Shown: in pieces, positions 51,065 through 62,900 of the stretch
How positions within the stretch are numbered: position 1 is the first letter of the stretch
How the letters are laid out: the number at the start of each line of letters is the position of its first letter
Notes under the pieces: model-generated
Database searches by the model: none
What the model saw: only the letters and a program-made list of their open reading frames with translations
What the model was told of the DNA's origin: nothing
Made by a program: the position numbers and the translations under genes
From: Oryzias latipes
Lineage: Eukaryota; Chordata; Actinopteri; Beloniformes; Adrianichthyidae
NCBI RefSeq assembly: GCF_002234675.1
Contig: NC_019862.2
Coordinates: 23,308,160-23,372,159 of the forward strand
DNA: 64,000 nucleotides
Direction: 5' to 3'

Positions 51065-52161
51065 TTAGGCTACGTTCACACTGCAGGGCTTAATGCTCAA
51101 TTCGGATTTTTTGAAAAAATCCGAATTGTTTGCTAGACCGTTCACATTTCCAAGTAAATCCGAACTTTTGTGATCTCCAGTGTGACCGTGACACGACCCA
51201 AACGAGACCCGCATGCGCAGAAGCCAGAAGAATACTCAACGGTGAACGACGTCACTCGTTTGCGGAGCCAACGTTAACAATGGATGTCAACAACAGTGTT
51301 GTCAAAAGCGGAGCTCTTTTTGTAATATTAAATTTATTTTCACAAAGGAGCAGCCCAATTACAATCTTCTCATTTTAAGAAGGCATTGGAGTCGGGATCG
51401 TCTGTACCCACTGTAGTGGAAGAGGAATGTGTATGTGCTGGGGCCGCGCGCCCGCGTGTGTGCAAGCGCGTGCCGCGATAGAGAATAGGGGGGGGGGCAG
51501 TGTGGGCGCGCATTCATGTTGTGTGTTACGGAGGACGGTAATAAAAGAAGGTTTCCCCCAAAATAAATGCTATGGACTCTTTATTAACCCGTTCTGGAGA
51601 ATCTAAGGATCAGAACAGGGAGGAGGAGGGGGATTGCCTGGGTCCCCCGCGCTTCTGAGCACGGTCAAAGGGGAGAAAGAAAAAAAAGTTATCGCGGTAA
51701 AGGTTCAACACCACGCTCTGCCATTTATCTGGAATTTTTTTCAAAAACCGCCCAGTTGCGATCAGAGCCCTGGAGTTTGGCCTGAAAAGAGCGATCAGCC
51801 CAAATATTAATCCAATCAGTGACCTCCCTTCCCTTCTACTGACTGATCTCAGCAGCATCGTCCACCATGGTTGATGTTTACGTTCTCGTTCCCGCCTACT
51901 TCAACGCAAAATGATGACGTTTGTTGCGTGTCGATGACGTACAGTTCGGAATCAAGTCGCCTGGCCGGTCAGACGGCGGTCGCAATTGAAAAGATCGGCT
52001 ACAATTCGGAATCAGGCCGGCAAACCCACGGGGCCTGGGTCGCATTTGAAAAGATCGGATCTGTGTCATTCAGACTGTCATGAAAAGATCGGAATTGGGC
52101 CGCTTAGGGGCAAAAAATTCGGAATTGGGTCGTTTCAGCCTGCAGTGTGAACGTAGCCTTA
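51065..52161. mobile_element. PIF/Harbinger-like element with TTA duplication
   Basis: The element is 51068-52158 (1091 bp). The two ends are perfect 20-bp inverted repeats of GGCTACGTTCACACTGCAGG. TTA flanks both sides (51065-51067, 52159-52161). Subterminal GGAATTGGGTCG/ATTCGGAATTG motifs repeat near the right end. The longest frames are 82 codons and show no transposase motif, so it is non-autonomous. Perfect ends suggest recent activity. Confidence 0.85.
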
Positions 52162-52499
52162 GTTGTACCACATATAGATACCAACCCTTGAGGCCTGCAG
52201 TTTGAGACCTGTGCTAATCAAACTGGTCAAACTTGAACCTGTTTGGGTGAAGAAGGTCTGTTTTTGTCACGGAGGTTTAAGGGATCAATTTATTAGAAAA
52301 AAAAAAGTTTTTTTATCTTTTGTTGTTGTCATTCAATTTAAATTTTCAGAGGATTTTCCTGAAAAAAAATCTAGTATTTTATTGTGAAAAGCCTGAGCAA
52401 CAAAGCAGGACAAGCTCAGATTTTTCCTGAATAATGTAAATTCAGCTCTTTTTAACTTGAAATCAAACTTAAATATTTTTTTTTAAATACCTTTTTAAC

Positions 52500-52590
52500 A
52501 GGGGTCAGCAACCTTTTGGTTCACTTTCTTACTGACCAAAACCTACAGAGCCCCACTTTATTATATACAAAAATACACTTAATTTATTGG
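52500..52590 (+). repeat. left end of a CAGGGGTCAGCAACC hAT-like repeat
   Basis: CAGGGGTCAGCAACCTTTTG followed by TTTCTTACTGACCAAAACCT. The matching right end was not found within 1 kb. Confidence 0.5.
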
Positions 52591-53478
52591 TTTTTGTACA
52601 GCCATTAAGATGTTTATTTATAAAATACGGCTTTTAAATTTATAATAATAGAATTATTACAATGTTCATATTTTTTACTTTACACAGCAGGTAATTAACC
52701 TTCCTTTAAAAAAACAAAACTCTCCATGTCTCAAATGAGATCCTCCTGCTGTAGCAGATTTACTTTAATTAAAATTTAGGAGAGTTGAGTCAAGCATGGC
52801 CTTTTCTATCATTTTCTATCATTATCATTTTCATCCTCATCATTTTTCTGAAGTCTTACTGTTAAGATCCTTTAAAAAATCCTTTAAAAGGTGAAACCAA
52901 CCAGTAAAATTTACAAAAGTTCCTTTCAAAATGAATAATGATTGCAGCACAAATATGATTTTTTTTATATCATTTTCATTCTAAGCTCCAGTGGAACAAA
53001 ACAATTGATCAAAGTTATGAATATTGTCTTTTTTCCACCTGGAAATGCTTCTTCAGAAAATAAATAGAGCCTATTCTTCAGTCACCTACTTAAAAACTAC
53101 AAGACTTGTATGGCTTGTTTTTTTTTCATTCTTTCTTTTTATGTAACGGAAATTTACAAGTTGGTAAGAATGTTCTGACCTCAAGGTGGTCTTGGGGGGC
53201 GGGGGTCTGTTAACTGTTTGGTTCAGAGCCTCATAAACCTTTTAACCTTTGATCATTAAAAAAAAATCTAAATTTTGATTAAATTCTTTTTTTTCACAGC
53301 CTATAGGTTTTTTCACTCAAACATAAGTCCCATGCCAATATTTTATTTTGCTTTCTCTTCAGTCACAAAAATAAAAGCCGCTATGATTTAATGCGCACCT
53401 TGATTTTAGGAAAGGAGGAGGCGGAGGGGGCGGGGGCTGCGCCGCCACCCTGCCGCCTCTTCCACTGCTGTCCGGCGA

Positions 53479-53515
53479 CCCCCCCCCCCCCCCCCCCGCA
53501 TTCCCCCCCCCCCCT
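53479..53515. repeat. poly-C tracts
   Basis: Two C runs separated by GCATT, next to a CpG-rich block (53400-53700). Confidence 0.9.
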
Positions 53516-53559
53516 CCGTCCTGTTTCATTTCCCTAATTGGGAGTAAATGCCCTCCTTG

Positions 53560-53700
53560 TTGACTCTTTGCATCCTGTGCAGGAATCAGGGGCCGCAGAC
53601 ACGCTCCCGCCTGATTACAGCGGCTGCAGACGCGCGCGCACGCACTCCCGCGCGCAGTTTGTTGATTGCGGTGCTGTCATGAAATTCTCTGCGCAGAAAA
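53560..53700. promoter_or_regulatory. CpG-rich intergenic block
   Basis: ACGCTCCCGCCTGATTACAG and GCGCGCGCACGCACTCCCGC with TTGTTGATTGCGG. Non-coding and locally CpG-rich, 6.5 kb upstream of prrx1. Confidence 0.25.
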
Positions 53701-53759
53701 TGAGCAAAAACGAGGCCTTCAGACTTCACACTAAAGGTTCATTTCAATGAAAGCAAATC

Positions 53760-55230
53760 GTTAAAACGGAAAGTGATCAATCAAAAATTAAAAAAGCAAA
53801 AATAACTAACGCAGTGAAAAGATATTTAAAAAGATATAAGGACGCGCGTGTCTGGTTTATGTTTTTTATGTTTTTTGTTTTGTTTTTTACAAATTGTTAG
53901 TTTGTTGAAATATATTCACCGTAAAACATCACACATTTGTTAGTATATATATATCATTAAGCTATTTTCTTTAAATATGAGCTTTGGTTACCTTTTTGCG
54001 TCAGTATTGATAAAAAATTGTTTAGCAAAAATATTTTCACTGTTGTTATTTTGATCTTCAAAGTGAAATAAGTTCAACAACTCATTTATATTTTTGTGTT
54101 TAACACATATTTTGTTTTCTGTCTTGTTTCTTTTTTGACAAATATTTCTGTAGTTATAGCCTATTTATTTTTACCAGGTTGTCGTGCTCTTTATATAGAT
54201 TATTTGTTTATGAACATGTCTAAAATGTATTTTATGGAACTTTTAAGTGTTCTTTAAAGAAAAATAACTTAAAATTAACGTAATATAATATTTTTTTTCC
54301 CTTAAAATAAGACTTAAAAAAAACACATTTACGGATAGAAACAGATTCTGAAAGTTTTATTTTTTAAACCCAATTTGGATTAGACTTTTAGCGCCTTTTC
54401 TTCATGGGGTTGATCATCTGAAGGAGAGTTCAGATTCCCTCAGAACTTGACTTTCCTCTTTTTTTTCTTCCTTCTTTGGCTCTCAGGTTTCACAGTCTTT
54501 TTCGACCTGTCGAGGGACGCCAGCGCCACATAAATCACACTTTATTTTATAAAGCCTCTCAAAAGTCTGCGCACACGTGTTTCCTCCTTTTTTTTATTGA
54601 ACTGCACACTACAGGAAACAGGAAAACCAACGGCTTCATTGGAACAACTAAGGTAAATAAATAAAGAAAACGCCCACAGTAATTTACAAAATCCCAGTTA
54701 ACTGTATTCAAATAAACGAAAACAATTGGACACATAGAATAAAGGAAATAATTTGTATCTGAAAGGCAGTGAAGTCATTTTAATTGACTGAAATTATTCG
54801 GATATCTGCGCATGCTCCCTTCAAACTAGCTTTCCTTCCTCAATGTAAAAAAATGGGGTTTGTTTACTACTAAAACATATTTTTTATAGTTGACAGGATA
54901 AACCCATTTCATTTATTTATTTTTTTCCGATACAATAGATCAGGATTCCCATAATGCTTTGCTGCTTGGAATAAATTCCTGTTTTCTTTGTAGAATTTTT
55001 TAATCTTTCTCCCTACAATGCTTTGCGGCTGAGTGTAATTTTTACAATATAAAAGTATACATTTTTTAACAGAGTTGCTGCATTATTTTGAAGATTTGTT
55101 TCCACATCAATTGGCCTTTCTGTTGGGCTCTAGCTGTACTTTTACATTAAAGTGAGCAGGATCTCTGCACAACAAAACCCTGAAGGAGGAAGCTCGAATC
55201 TGTGGCGCTCTGGAGATGACAATCTAAAAG
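53760..55230. other. intergenic DNA, no gene recognised
   Basis: AT-rich with many T and A runs; nothing recognised. Confidence 0.35.
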
Positions 55231-55268
55231 GATTGTTCCCTCAATTTAGTCATTTATGGCCACAAACA

Positions 55269-55493
55269 GCATTTTGTGGGCAGAAATGAGAATTTTGTGA
55301 CCACAATTTACTATCAAATTGGTATTATGTGTGCATAAACTAGTATGATGTGCACATACCTATTATTAAATTGGTATTTTCTCTGCACAAATGAGCATTT
55401 TGCTCACACAAATTTAGCACTATGTGGACGCAATTTATTAATTGGTATTTTGTCCGCAAATTAGCATTTTGTATACACATATTAGCATTTCAG
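55269..55493. repeat. degenerate tandem array with internal dyads
   Basis: About ten imperfect units of 19-32 bp, each like GYATTTTGTGNNCACAAATTA. Longer and shorter units alternate, giving a higher-order period of about 53 bp. Each unit contains a TTTTGTG..CACAAA dyad. Not coding. Confidence 0.75.
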
Positions 55494-55717
55494 TATCATC
55501 AAGATTTTCAGACACGACATTCTGATTCGTGTGCAAAAAAGGCTAAATTTTGCACCAAAAAAATGCTAATATGCTCATGTATTGGTGCGAAATACCGCAA
55601 TGCATTGAGTCTGAACAATGTTGGCCAAAAAATGTATTTTTTAATAAATGATTGTTGCAAAATGCTCATATCAATGAGATTTTTACTTTGTGAAATTGAT
55701 GACATCATATTCGCCAT

Positions 55718-55929
55718 TTAACCCTCGTGCTATCCTATGACCCCACCCTTACATTGACATGTTCTCCCTACCATGACAAAGGTGGATAAAGGTGAAGAGG
55801 ATTTCATTTAATCCATGGACACCAGTGAAGATCTTAAATCATTGAAGAAAAAAGGTTCAGAGCACTGTCTAGTGGGTCTAGATGACCCAACTCCCAATGT
55901 TAAAGTGCCTAGGATAGCACAAGGGTTAA
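55718..55929 (+). mobile_element. TTAA-flanked piggyBac-like MITE, copy 3
   Basis: The element is 55722-55925 (204 bp), same orientation as copy 1. TTAA on both sides; ends CCCTCGTGCTATC and GATAGCACAAGGG differ at one base. Confidence 0.87.
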
Positions 55930-56879
55930 AAATAAAAAAAGTAGTGAGCATGGTGTCCGAATTGCTTTTAAAATCCAGGGCACAGATAGTCCTGCACTAT
56001 ATAGTCTTTTAGTAGTTAGAGGTTAGGGTGGGAATTTGGACAGAGTTTGTTTTTTTACTGCTTCCAACAAACTTAGGTTGGTCTTTTGGAAAAGCCTGGA
56101 CACCAAACAAAAAAGGCATTTTGTTCGCCCAATATGATCCTCCTACCACTAAATGAAAAATGTCCCTTTATTCAAAAACCTCCAACAAATTTCTCCACAA
56201 ACCCATACAAATAGTAGCTGCAAATGAAAAATCACCAAGTTACTTTTAACCATTCAAAAAAAAAAAATGTGGTAACCCAACCAAATGATAAACATCAGTG
56301 TAACTTAATCCAACTGAGAGAGGAGCACGATGGGGACTCTGTCTTCAACTGAATCCAAACATATAACATCTAATCATCTCAAAATTCGCGCGTATAAATC
56401 AGTAGGGATACATTTTGTCAAATCTGCTTTTCTTTTGAAGTTTTTTTCTGAACTTCAGGGGGAAATAAATGGTAAGAAATTTTTGACTGATTTTTTCTAT
56501 TATATTTTTAAAAATGTACCAAACAAAATCAAACATTGGCATGAAATGGGAGGCTGCCCACTTCTGACAAATGAGTGACAAACCTTCTGACTACCAGAAA
56601 TGCAAACGTGTCCTCTGTAGACCTGAATCTCTCCCAACCACTGCATACGACTAAATGAATTCCTCCCCATGTGGGGCTTTCTAATGATCACAAACGTGAA
56701 AGGGGTGGAGCTCTGGGAGTTGTAGTTTTTGCTGGATTAAAAACAAATAGACTGGTAGTCAGGAGGTTAAAGCAAGCTTGAGGTGACGTGGTGGGATCAG
56801 TGGTGCGGACTGGAGAACATCAAACGCTGACCTCCCTGGTTCTGCGGGGGATGGATGGATGGGACGCCGGCCGCTGACC

Positions 56880-57010
56880 CGCTCAGAGCTTCTGCCTCCC
56901 AACTAATTAAAGAATCTGCTTTTACGGCTTCTCCTTCAGACGGCCAGATGTGACCGGAGCGCTGTAAAAATCTCAAAGCGCTTTACTGCAACACACTTAC
57001 TGCACTGTTA
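56880..57010. promoter_or_regulatory. candidate conserved element between GORAB and prrx1
   Basis: Contains CCCAACTAATTAAAGAATC, GACGGCCAGATGTGACCGG and TCAAAGCGCTTTACTGC; repeat-free and just before a TG microsatellite. Texture-based. Confidence 0.25.
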
Positions 57011-57019
57011 AAAGGGATT

Positions 57020-57020
<1 letters not shown>

Positions 57021-57055
<35 letters not shown>

Positions 57056-57065
57056 GGGGGGGGGG
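57021..57065. repeat. TG microsatellite running into poly-G
   Basis: About 16 TG units then a run of about 13 G. Confidence 0.92.
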
Positions 57066-58127
57066 TGCTGTGGGAGATGCAGAGCGGCCGGCGTGTAAAT
57101 TCCTCCAAGGGCCACAAACTTCACTCTTGCACGAGCACAAAAACACTCACAGACTCGTTTTACAGTTTATTTTAGCAAAATATCTCACTGCAGTTCACCA
57201 TAAATATTTACCCCATTCAAATACAAACTAATAGGTCAGACTCTGCTGGAACGGTTCCGACCTACTGTCATTTATTATTTCTGACAGCTTGTTCCACTAC
57301 ACAGCCGGAGAAGGCGAGTCTGCAGCTCAAACCCAGCAGAGGACTCGCGACAAAAACCCATGGATGCTGCGAACGCATCCTCTTCTCCCTTCACATCCCA
57401 TGTGATGAAGAGCCCGCAACATTGACTGTGTATGAGACCTGGACTGAGTGGCCCCTACCCCTGGTGCTCCAAACAGGAAGTACCTGCCGATCCTAAAAAG
57501 CAGAAATCCCAATAAACAGCTATTCAGCTGTTCTATTTTTCAGAATAACCATCCTTGCTCAGAAACCATTTTTTAACATGTTCTTACTAATCCTAATTTT
57601 TTTTCACGATTTTTTTCTTTATTGTAAGTTATATACCGACCAATCAGACGCCTCAATAGAAGTATGTGGTCTTATGGAAAACATTCAAAACATTTGATTG
57701 ATAGAGTTCATGCAGCCCACTTTCATGAGGTAAGGGGTGTGGCCTTCCGACTGGCTCACGCCTGATTGGCGAGAAGGGTTGCCATAGAAACATTGACTCA
57801 GACCAATCACTGCTTACTGATGATTTCTGGTTCGAACATGGGGATGTTCGTATCTCCAATAAGGGCGACTGAATTAACTTCATGTTGTTGGAGCTAGATA
57901 GTAAGTCCTTTTCTGTGTGTTATGTCACACAGTCAATGCTTTTGGATGATGCTGGTCTGATGTTCGTCTGCAGCCCAACGGCTCAGGAGGAGGGGAGTTT
58001 GTGACCAATGAGTCCAGCTTCACAGGAGCTGCACAGATGAACCTGTAACTTGGTGCAAAACCTCGTTTAGATCTGCCTCAGGAGCTGAATTCTGGATTTT
58101 TAAAGCCTGTAACAAAAAATAATTGAC

Positions 58128-58375
58128 TTTAAAGTCCCACTCCGATCATCTATTTATTTTCAAAGCGTTCCCAGTGGTGCCAAAATTTAAAAAAAAACTG
58201 TTATTTTCTAGGACATAAGTTCTGCAGAGCAGGAGTAGCTCAGTACAAATTTACCTCCGAGTTGTGGGGGGGGCTTTTGGTGTGGCGCAAGGCCCGCCCC
58301 CATTTCCCTTACTTGCTGCTGAGAGCTTACAGCAGGAAGCTTGTGACTCCCCCAGCGTATTTTCTAAGTGAAAAA
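58128..58375 (+). repeat. dispersed repeat family B, copy 4
   Basis: Begins AAAGTCCCACTCCGATCATC and includes CTCCGAGTTGTGG and GCTTGTGACTCCCCCAGCG. Same start as 62585-62750, complement of the copies at 965, 8095 and 9715. Confidence 0.65.
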
Positions 58376-58689
58376 TAACATCTTTTTTTAAAACAGCATT
58401 TTTTAATCTGCTCATTAATTTATAACTATTTAAAATAAGAAATACTAGAAATCCAGTTTTGAGCTTCATTGTGCCCAAAAGATCATGTTAAATCCCAATT
58501 TTCTTGAGTCAGTTTTTAAACATGACTCCAAAACATGGAAACTGGTCAAAAAGTGACAGGAAAAAAGCTGCTAGTGTTCACATTTATGCCTAAACTTTGG
58601 GTCTTTCTTTAACTAGTGTCTTCCCAGTTTTCTGTAAATAAAGTTAGTTCGGCAGATATTTAGCTATGGCCACAAAAGGCATGCAATGC

Positions 58690-59215
58690 CCCTTCAAGAA
58701 CTCGCTAAAGACAGTTGTTGAACGCCCATTTAGGCCATGGTGTTCACACTGGACAAGCAGGGAGGGGCTTCTTCTTCTTTTTCCACTGTTTACTAGCTCA
58801 TGTCCGCCACCTACGGTGGAACAGGCTTGGTGGGAAATGTCGTAACGCTGAAAATCTGATGAATCTCGCTAAAGACTTTTTCTTTCACAGCCCTATTCCG
58901 ATGTATTAAATAACTTGATGTCATTCAATTCAAGCTCAAACCGCAATTATTTATTTCTCCTCCATGATAATTCTCACGCGGTTGGCACTTCTGTGAATTA
59001 AAAGGGACGGCATCCATACATCACTACTACATCTGATTCCCTGATTGGTCAAAGTTTCGTACGTAGAGCCTGAAAACGGTCGTACAAACTTGCATAGTGA
59101 CACCTGAACGCTGGAGCTTTTAACACGGAAGCCCAAAACGTGCATTTACATAGACCTTTCTTTTGAAAGTGGTCGCTTGAACGTGCGACGCAGAGGATGA
59201 TGTAAACGTAGCTTA
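58690..59215 (+). repeat. dispersed repeat family A, longest copy
   Basis: About 525 bp, ending GATGTAAACGTAGCTT, the complement of the start at 13426. All family blocks are present, so it can serve as reference. No protein-coding frame. Confidence 0.65.
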
Positions 59216-59475
59216 AGTAGCTCTTCTGGATGGATTTTAAAGTCTTGACCGGAAAATGACTGATTACAAGAAAAAGAAAAAATACTGAACTCCACGACAC
59301 TTCTGGAGGTGTGTCCCATCTTAGAATAATAACAGAAAAATGGAGGAAAGCATGTTTGAGCGAGCAGCAGAAACCAAAGTTCAGGTTTGCAGGTTTGAGT
59401 GGAAGATCGATGACTTCAAAGGCTCCCAACCTGGATTAAATCTCCAAATCCATCTTTTTTCCACATCTACGTTGG

Positions 59476-59481
59476 TTTATT
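59476..59481 (-). promoter_or_regulatory. gorab: probable GORAB poly(A) signal
   Basis: AATAAA on the minus strand about 130 bases after the GORAB stop, implying a short 3' UTR. Confidence 0.5.
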
Positions 59482-59607
59482 TTTGCTGTCCAACTTGCTG
59501 TGTTTGAAAAATATTTTTGTAAAGTAGAGGTTTGTTCTAAAAAAATAGATCTAAATAAAAAGGAAGATCCTGGAATCATAGCAGTGGAATGGTAATCTCT
59601 GTGAGCG

Positions 59608-59995
59608 TCAGGAGTCCACAGCTTCAGCGGGAACACAGTTCTCCTGTGGTCTGAACTCCTGCTCGGATGCCGCCTCCTTCTCAGTCTGCTCCTTTGAGTC
59701 TTTTGATTCCTGTTCCTTCGGCTTCTGCTTCTCAGAGGAGTCGCTTCCCTCTTTGGCTTTTCCCAGTGCTTCCTCTCCATTCCTCCTCCCCTCCTCTTCC
59801 TCCTCCTCCACCTCCTCCTCGGTGGCCTGCAGCTGCAGCTGCTGCATCAGCTCCTCCAGCTTGTGGGCTTTGCGCAGCTCGTTCTGCTGGATGATGGCAC
59901 ACAGGTGCTCCGTCAGCTGCTCCTTCACCTCTGTCTTCCTGTGCAGGTCCAGTTTGGCTGAAACGTACTCGGCCTCGGCCTTTTCGAAACGCTTC
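59608..59995 (-). CDS. gorab: gorab coding exon 5
   Basis: The acceptor is TTTCGTCTCAG. Its first base completes Arg214. The exon reads [17 protein letters not shown], then [20 protein letters not shown] and KLEELMQQL. An acidic run [11 protein letters not shown] follows, then a Lys/Glu/Ser-rich tail ending CVPAEAVDS and TGA (59610-59608). The tail after about residue 265 looks disordered. Confidence 0.94.
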
Positions 59996-62900
59996 CTGAG
60001 ACGAAACGGCAAAGAAACACGCGGCGTGATTGATTGAAGACACTAACATGCAGATCTTCTGGTTGTTAAGCTCTCGACGGTTCTTTGGACACTAAAGGCC
60101 CGTTCACACCGGGACGAATTCCGCCGGCGATTTTCGCCGACGTTTAACGCCTCGTGACTAAACAAAGGGTACCAATGAGAGTGTGCACACCAACGCGAAA
60201 AAACGCCACGCGTCAAAGCGTCAAAAAAAAAAACGCCTCGGGTTCGTTTTTTTTTTTGACGCGTTGCGTCGAAATCTATTCGACCAATGAGAATGGCACT
60301 TTTGCACACGTGTCTGGAGCTTCTGAAGTTACAGTAAAACACAACTTGGGGGCGCTCAAACACAAAACTGCCTTGCTGAGCACACATACCAGCGAAGAAG
60401 ATAGACGCCAAGTAGCGTCTACACTGCCGCGAAGAAATAATCACGGACATTCTAAAATATTCCCGAACCAAGCACCAGTTGGAGCTACTGGTGCTTGAAA
60501 TATTCATGTTTTCTTTGTATTATTCTGACAAGCGCGTAAATACTTGCTCTCTTCTTCTGAGTGAAAAGCGACTTTAAGAAGCGTAAAGTTGCGCAGCGCC
60601 ACCTTGTGTACAGGAGTATTTCTGTTTACATTAAGCGCCATCTAATATCAGGGAATGAAATTGCATGTTTGCTCGGCTCGTCAGCGAAAATCGCCTGGGT
60701 GTGAACACAAAAAACGTGTCGAAAAACGCTGGCGAATAACGCCTGGCGAATATTCGTCCCGGTGTGTACGGGCCTTAAGGTTGTTTTTGCCTTTTTTTTG
60801 CCCGTTACAGCCGCAGAAAAACTCTTCAGAAATCAGCACAATCGGTTGTTGTATACAAATAAGTGATCTGGTATTTATTATTATTATTATATTAATCAGT
60901 GCTATATATTTCAGGCTTCTTAATAAAAATAAATACTCTTCTAAACGTTTGCGTATCATGAAAGGATCAAAACCTTTTACTGCTGAAAGGTGCAGCAGAA
61001 TACGGAACTGGTTTGAGCAGGAGGCGCACAAAAAAAGGTTTAGTTAAGTTAGCGAGATATTCCCAGATTCCGATTTCCGGGCTCAAAAATTCTTAATAAA
61101 TGTTAAAAACTGACAGCAAGTGTTTTCTATTGGTTTGTCTTAACGCAAACAACAAAAGAACTGAGAATTAAACAGAGACGACTCCCAAGGGACCATCCAC
61201 AAGCTCCAGAAAAAGTGATAAAAAAAAAAATCAATAATGTCTCAAAAACAATCAAAACTAAAAAATGACGCCATGGCTAATCATTATCATCATATTTAAG
61301 TGTCAAAAACGATTTAAAAAAAGAAAATCTTCATACATTTTTAACAGAAATGAATCACATTTGATAAAAAAATGTTACTAAAACTACAGTCACCACACTT
61401 TTACACATGACAATTATCACCTATTTTTTATAGTTAAATATTTGTTTCTAGTTGATAGTTGGACTATTTTGTACTTGATTGGTTACTTTACAGAAGTGCT
61501 CTGTTTTAGTGTTCAATGATAGAAGAGCTTTAATAAAATAAAAATGTGGGACAACCTGAATCCGTTTATTAAATTGGTGTATTTATTAAATGTTTCATAC
61601 AAGTATCTGATTGGGATTCGGTATCGGCAGATACTCAAAATCCAATGACTTGGAATCAGGTCGGGGCCCAATTAATCTGATGGAGACATCCCTAATGTAT
61701 GTGATGCCCTGAATCGGGAATGTGAAGGTTTGAGGGCAGCAGAAGTGTCCTTTAGGACCTCAGGTGGGTTGTAGGTACCTGGCAGAGCTGTAGTCCCAGC
61801 TGGCTTGCTCGATCTTCCCCCTGAGGATGCCGATGTCATTGGACACCATGTCGTCGAGCGCCTGCAGCTCCTTCTGAATCCTCTTTAGCTTCACGGCCTC
61901 AGCTTGAGTCTGTTTGGATCTGCAGTAGATGGCGAACAAGCGCAAGTTTGCTTCAGATCATGGCAAATCTTTTTTGTTTTGTTTGACACTAAAATGTTTA
62001 AGTGAAATAAACGTTGCTCACTTCTCAGCAATAGTTTTTGCCAGCAGAGCTTTTTTACGTTTGTTCTTCTCTTCGATGAGCTTTTGATCCTGCTGCAGTT
62101 GCTCCAGGCGCGTCTTTTCTCGTCTAGAAAAAGACACAAAAAACGTGTCAGAAACTGCAATCAACACAGGAGAAGAGCTGAATCACTATACAAGATAAAA
62201 TCAATCTCAACGATCCACCGTAAGAGCAATTTCCCTGCATCCTCATTTTCCAAAACATCTGAGGAAGCGTCAAACAGAAAAAACGTGAATATTTTCTAAA
62301 CGGTTTGTTTAGATTTTTTTTTAAACTGTAAAGAGTGACAATAATTATACAAAAACCCGTAATATTTTTTGCCCTTTGCTATAGAATTGTCCACAAATTT
62401 TTCATGAAAGTGTGATCAAGCTGATCAGTGTGAAAAGACTTTATGTAAAAGATGTTGATCTGTGCCAGAAATCTTAGGAGTTCCTCCAGGAATTCTTTAT
62501 CATCAGATTTCAGCTTTTATTTTGGTAAACTCACATTCGTGTTGGCGGTTAGTGCATTTACCAAAGCCCCTGATCTGCAACATGTAAAGTCCCACTCCGA
62601 TCATCTTTTGATCTACTGTAAAAGTGTTCCCAGTGGTCTTTTAATTGTGATTATGCTGTTTTTAGCCAAAATCGTGTCGTTTTTTAGGACATAGTTTCTG
62701 CAACAGTAGTTCATTAGAAATATGTCTCCGAGTTGTGGCTGCAACAAAAAAAGTTGTCATGTTGGTGCAGGAACAAAAAGTCGTACTAACACTTCTGCCT
62801 CCTGTTGCTCCAGCTCTTTGACTGCTGGGGTCTCCTCCTCTGCAGTCACGTGATGGTTCTCATCATGAGGTTGGATTGCAGCGGCTTTATTCGGACCGTC

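Noticed and set aside
55269-55493. CRISPR-like array
   Set aside because: Units are degenerate, lack unique spacers of fixed length, and the DNA is vertebrate.
59732-60049. Gly/Ala-rich and Ser-rich frames near gorab exon 5
   Set aside because: They are other-frame shadows of the acidic low-complexity coding sequence of exon 5.
60043-60507. 154-codon minus-strand frame inside the gorab intron element
   Set aside because: It covers the Harbinger-like TIR and structured CpG repeats, with no transposase motif.
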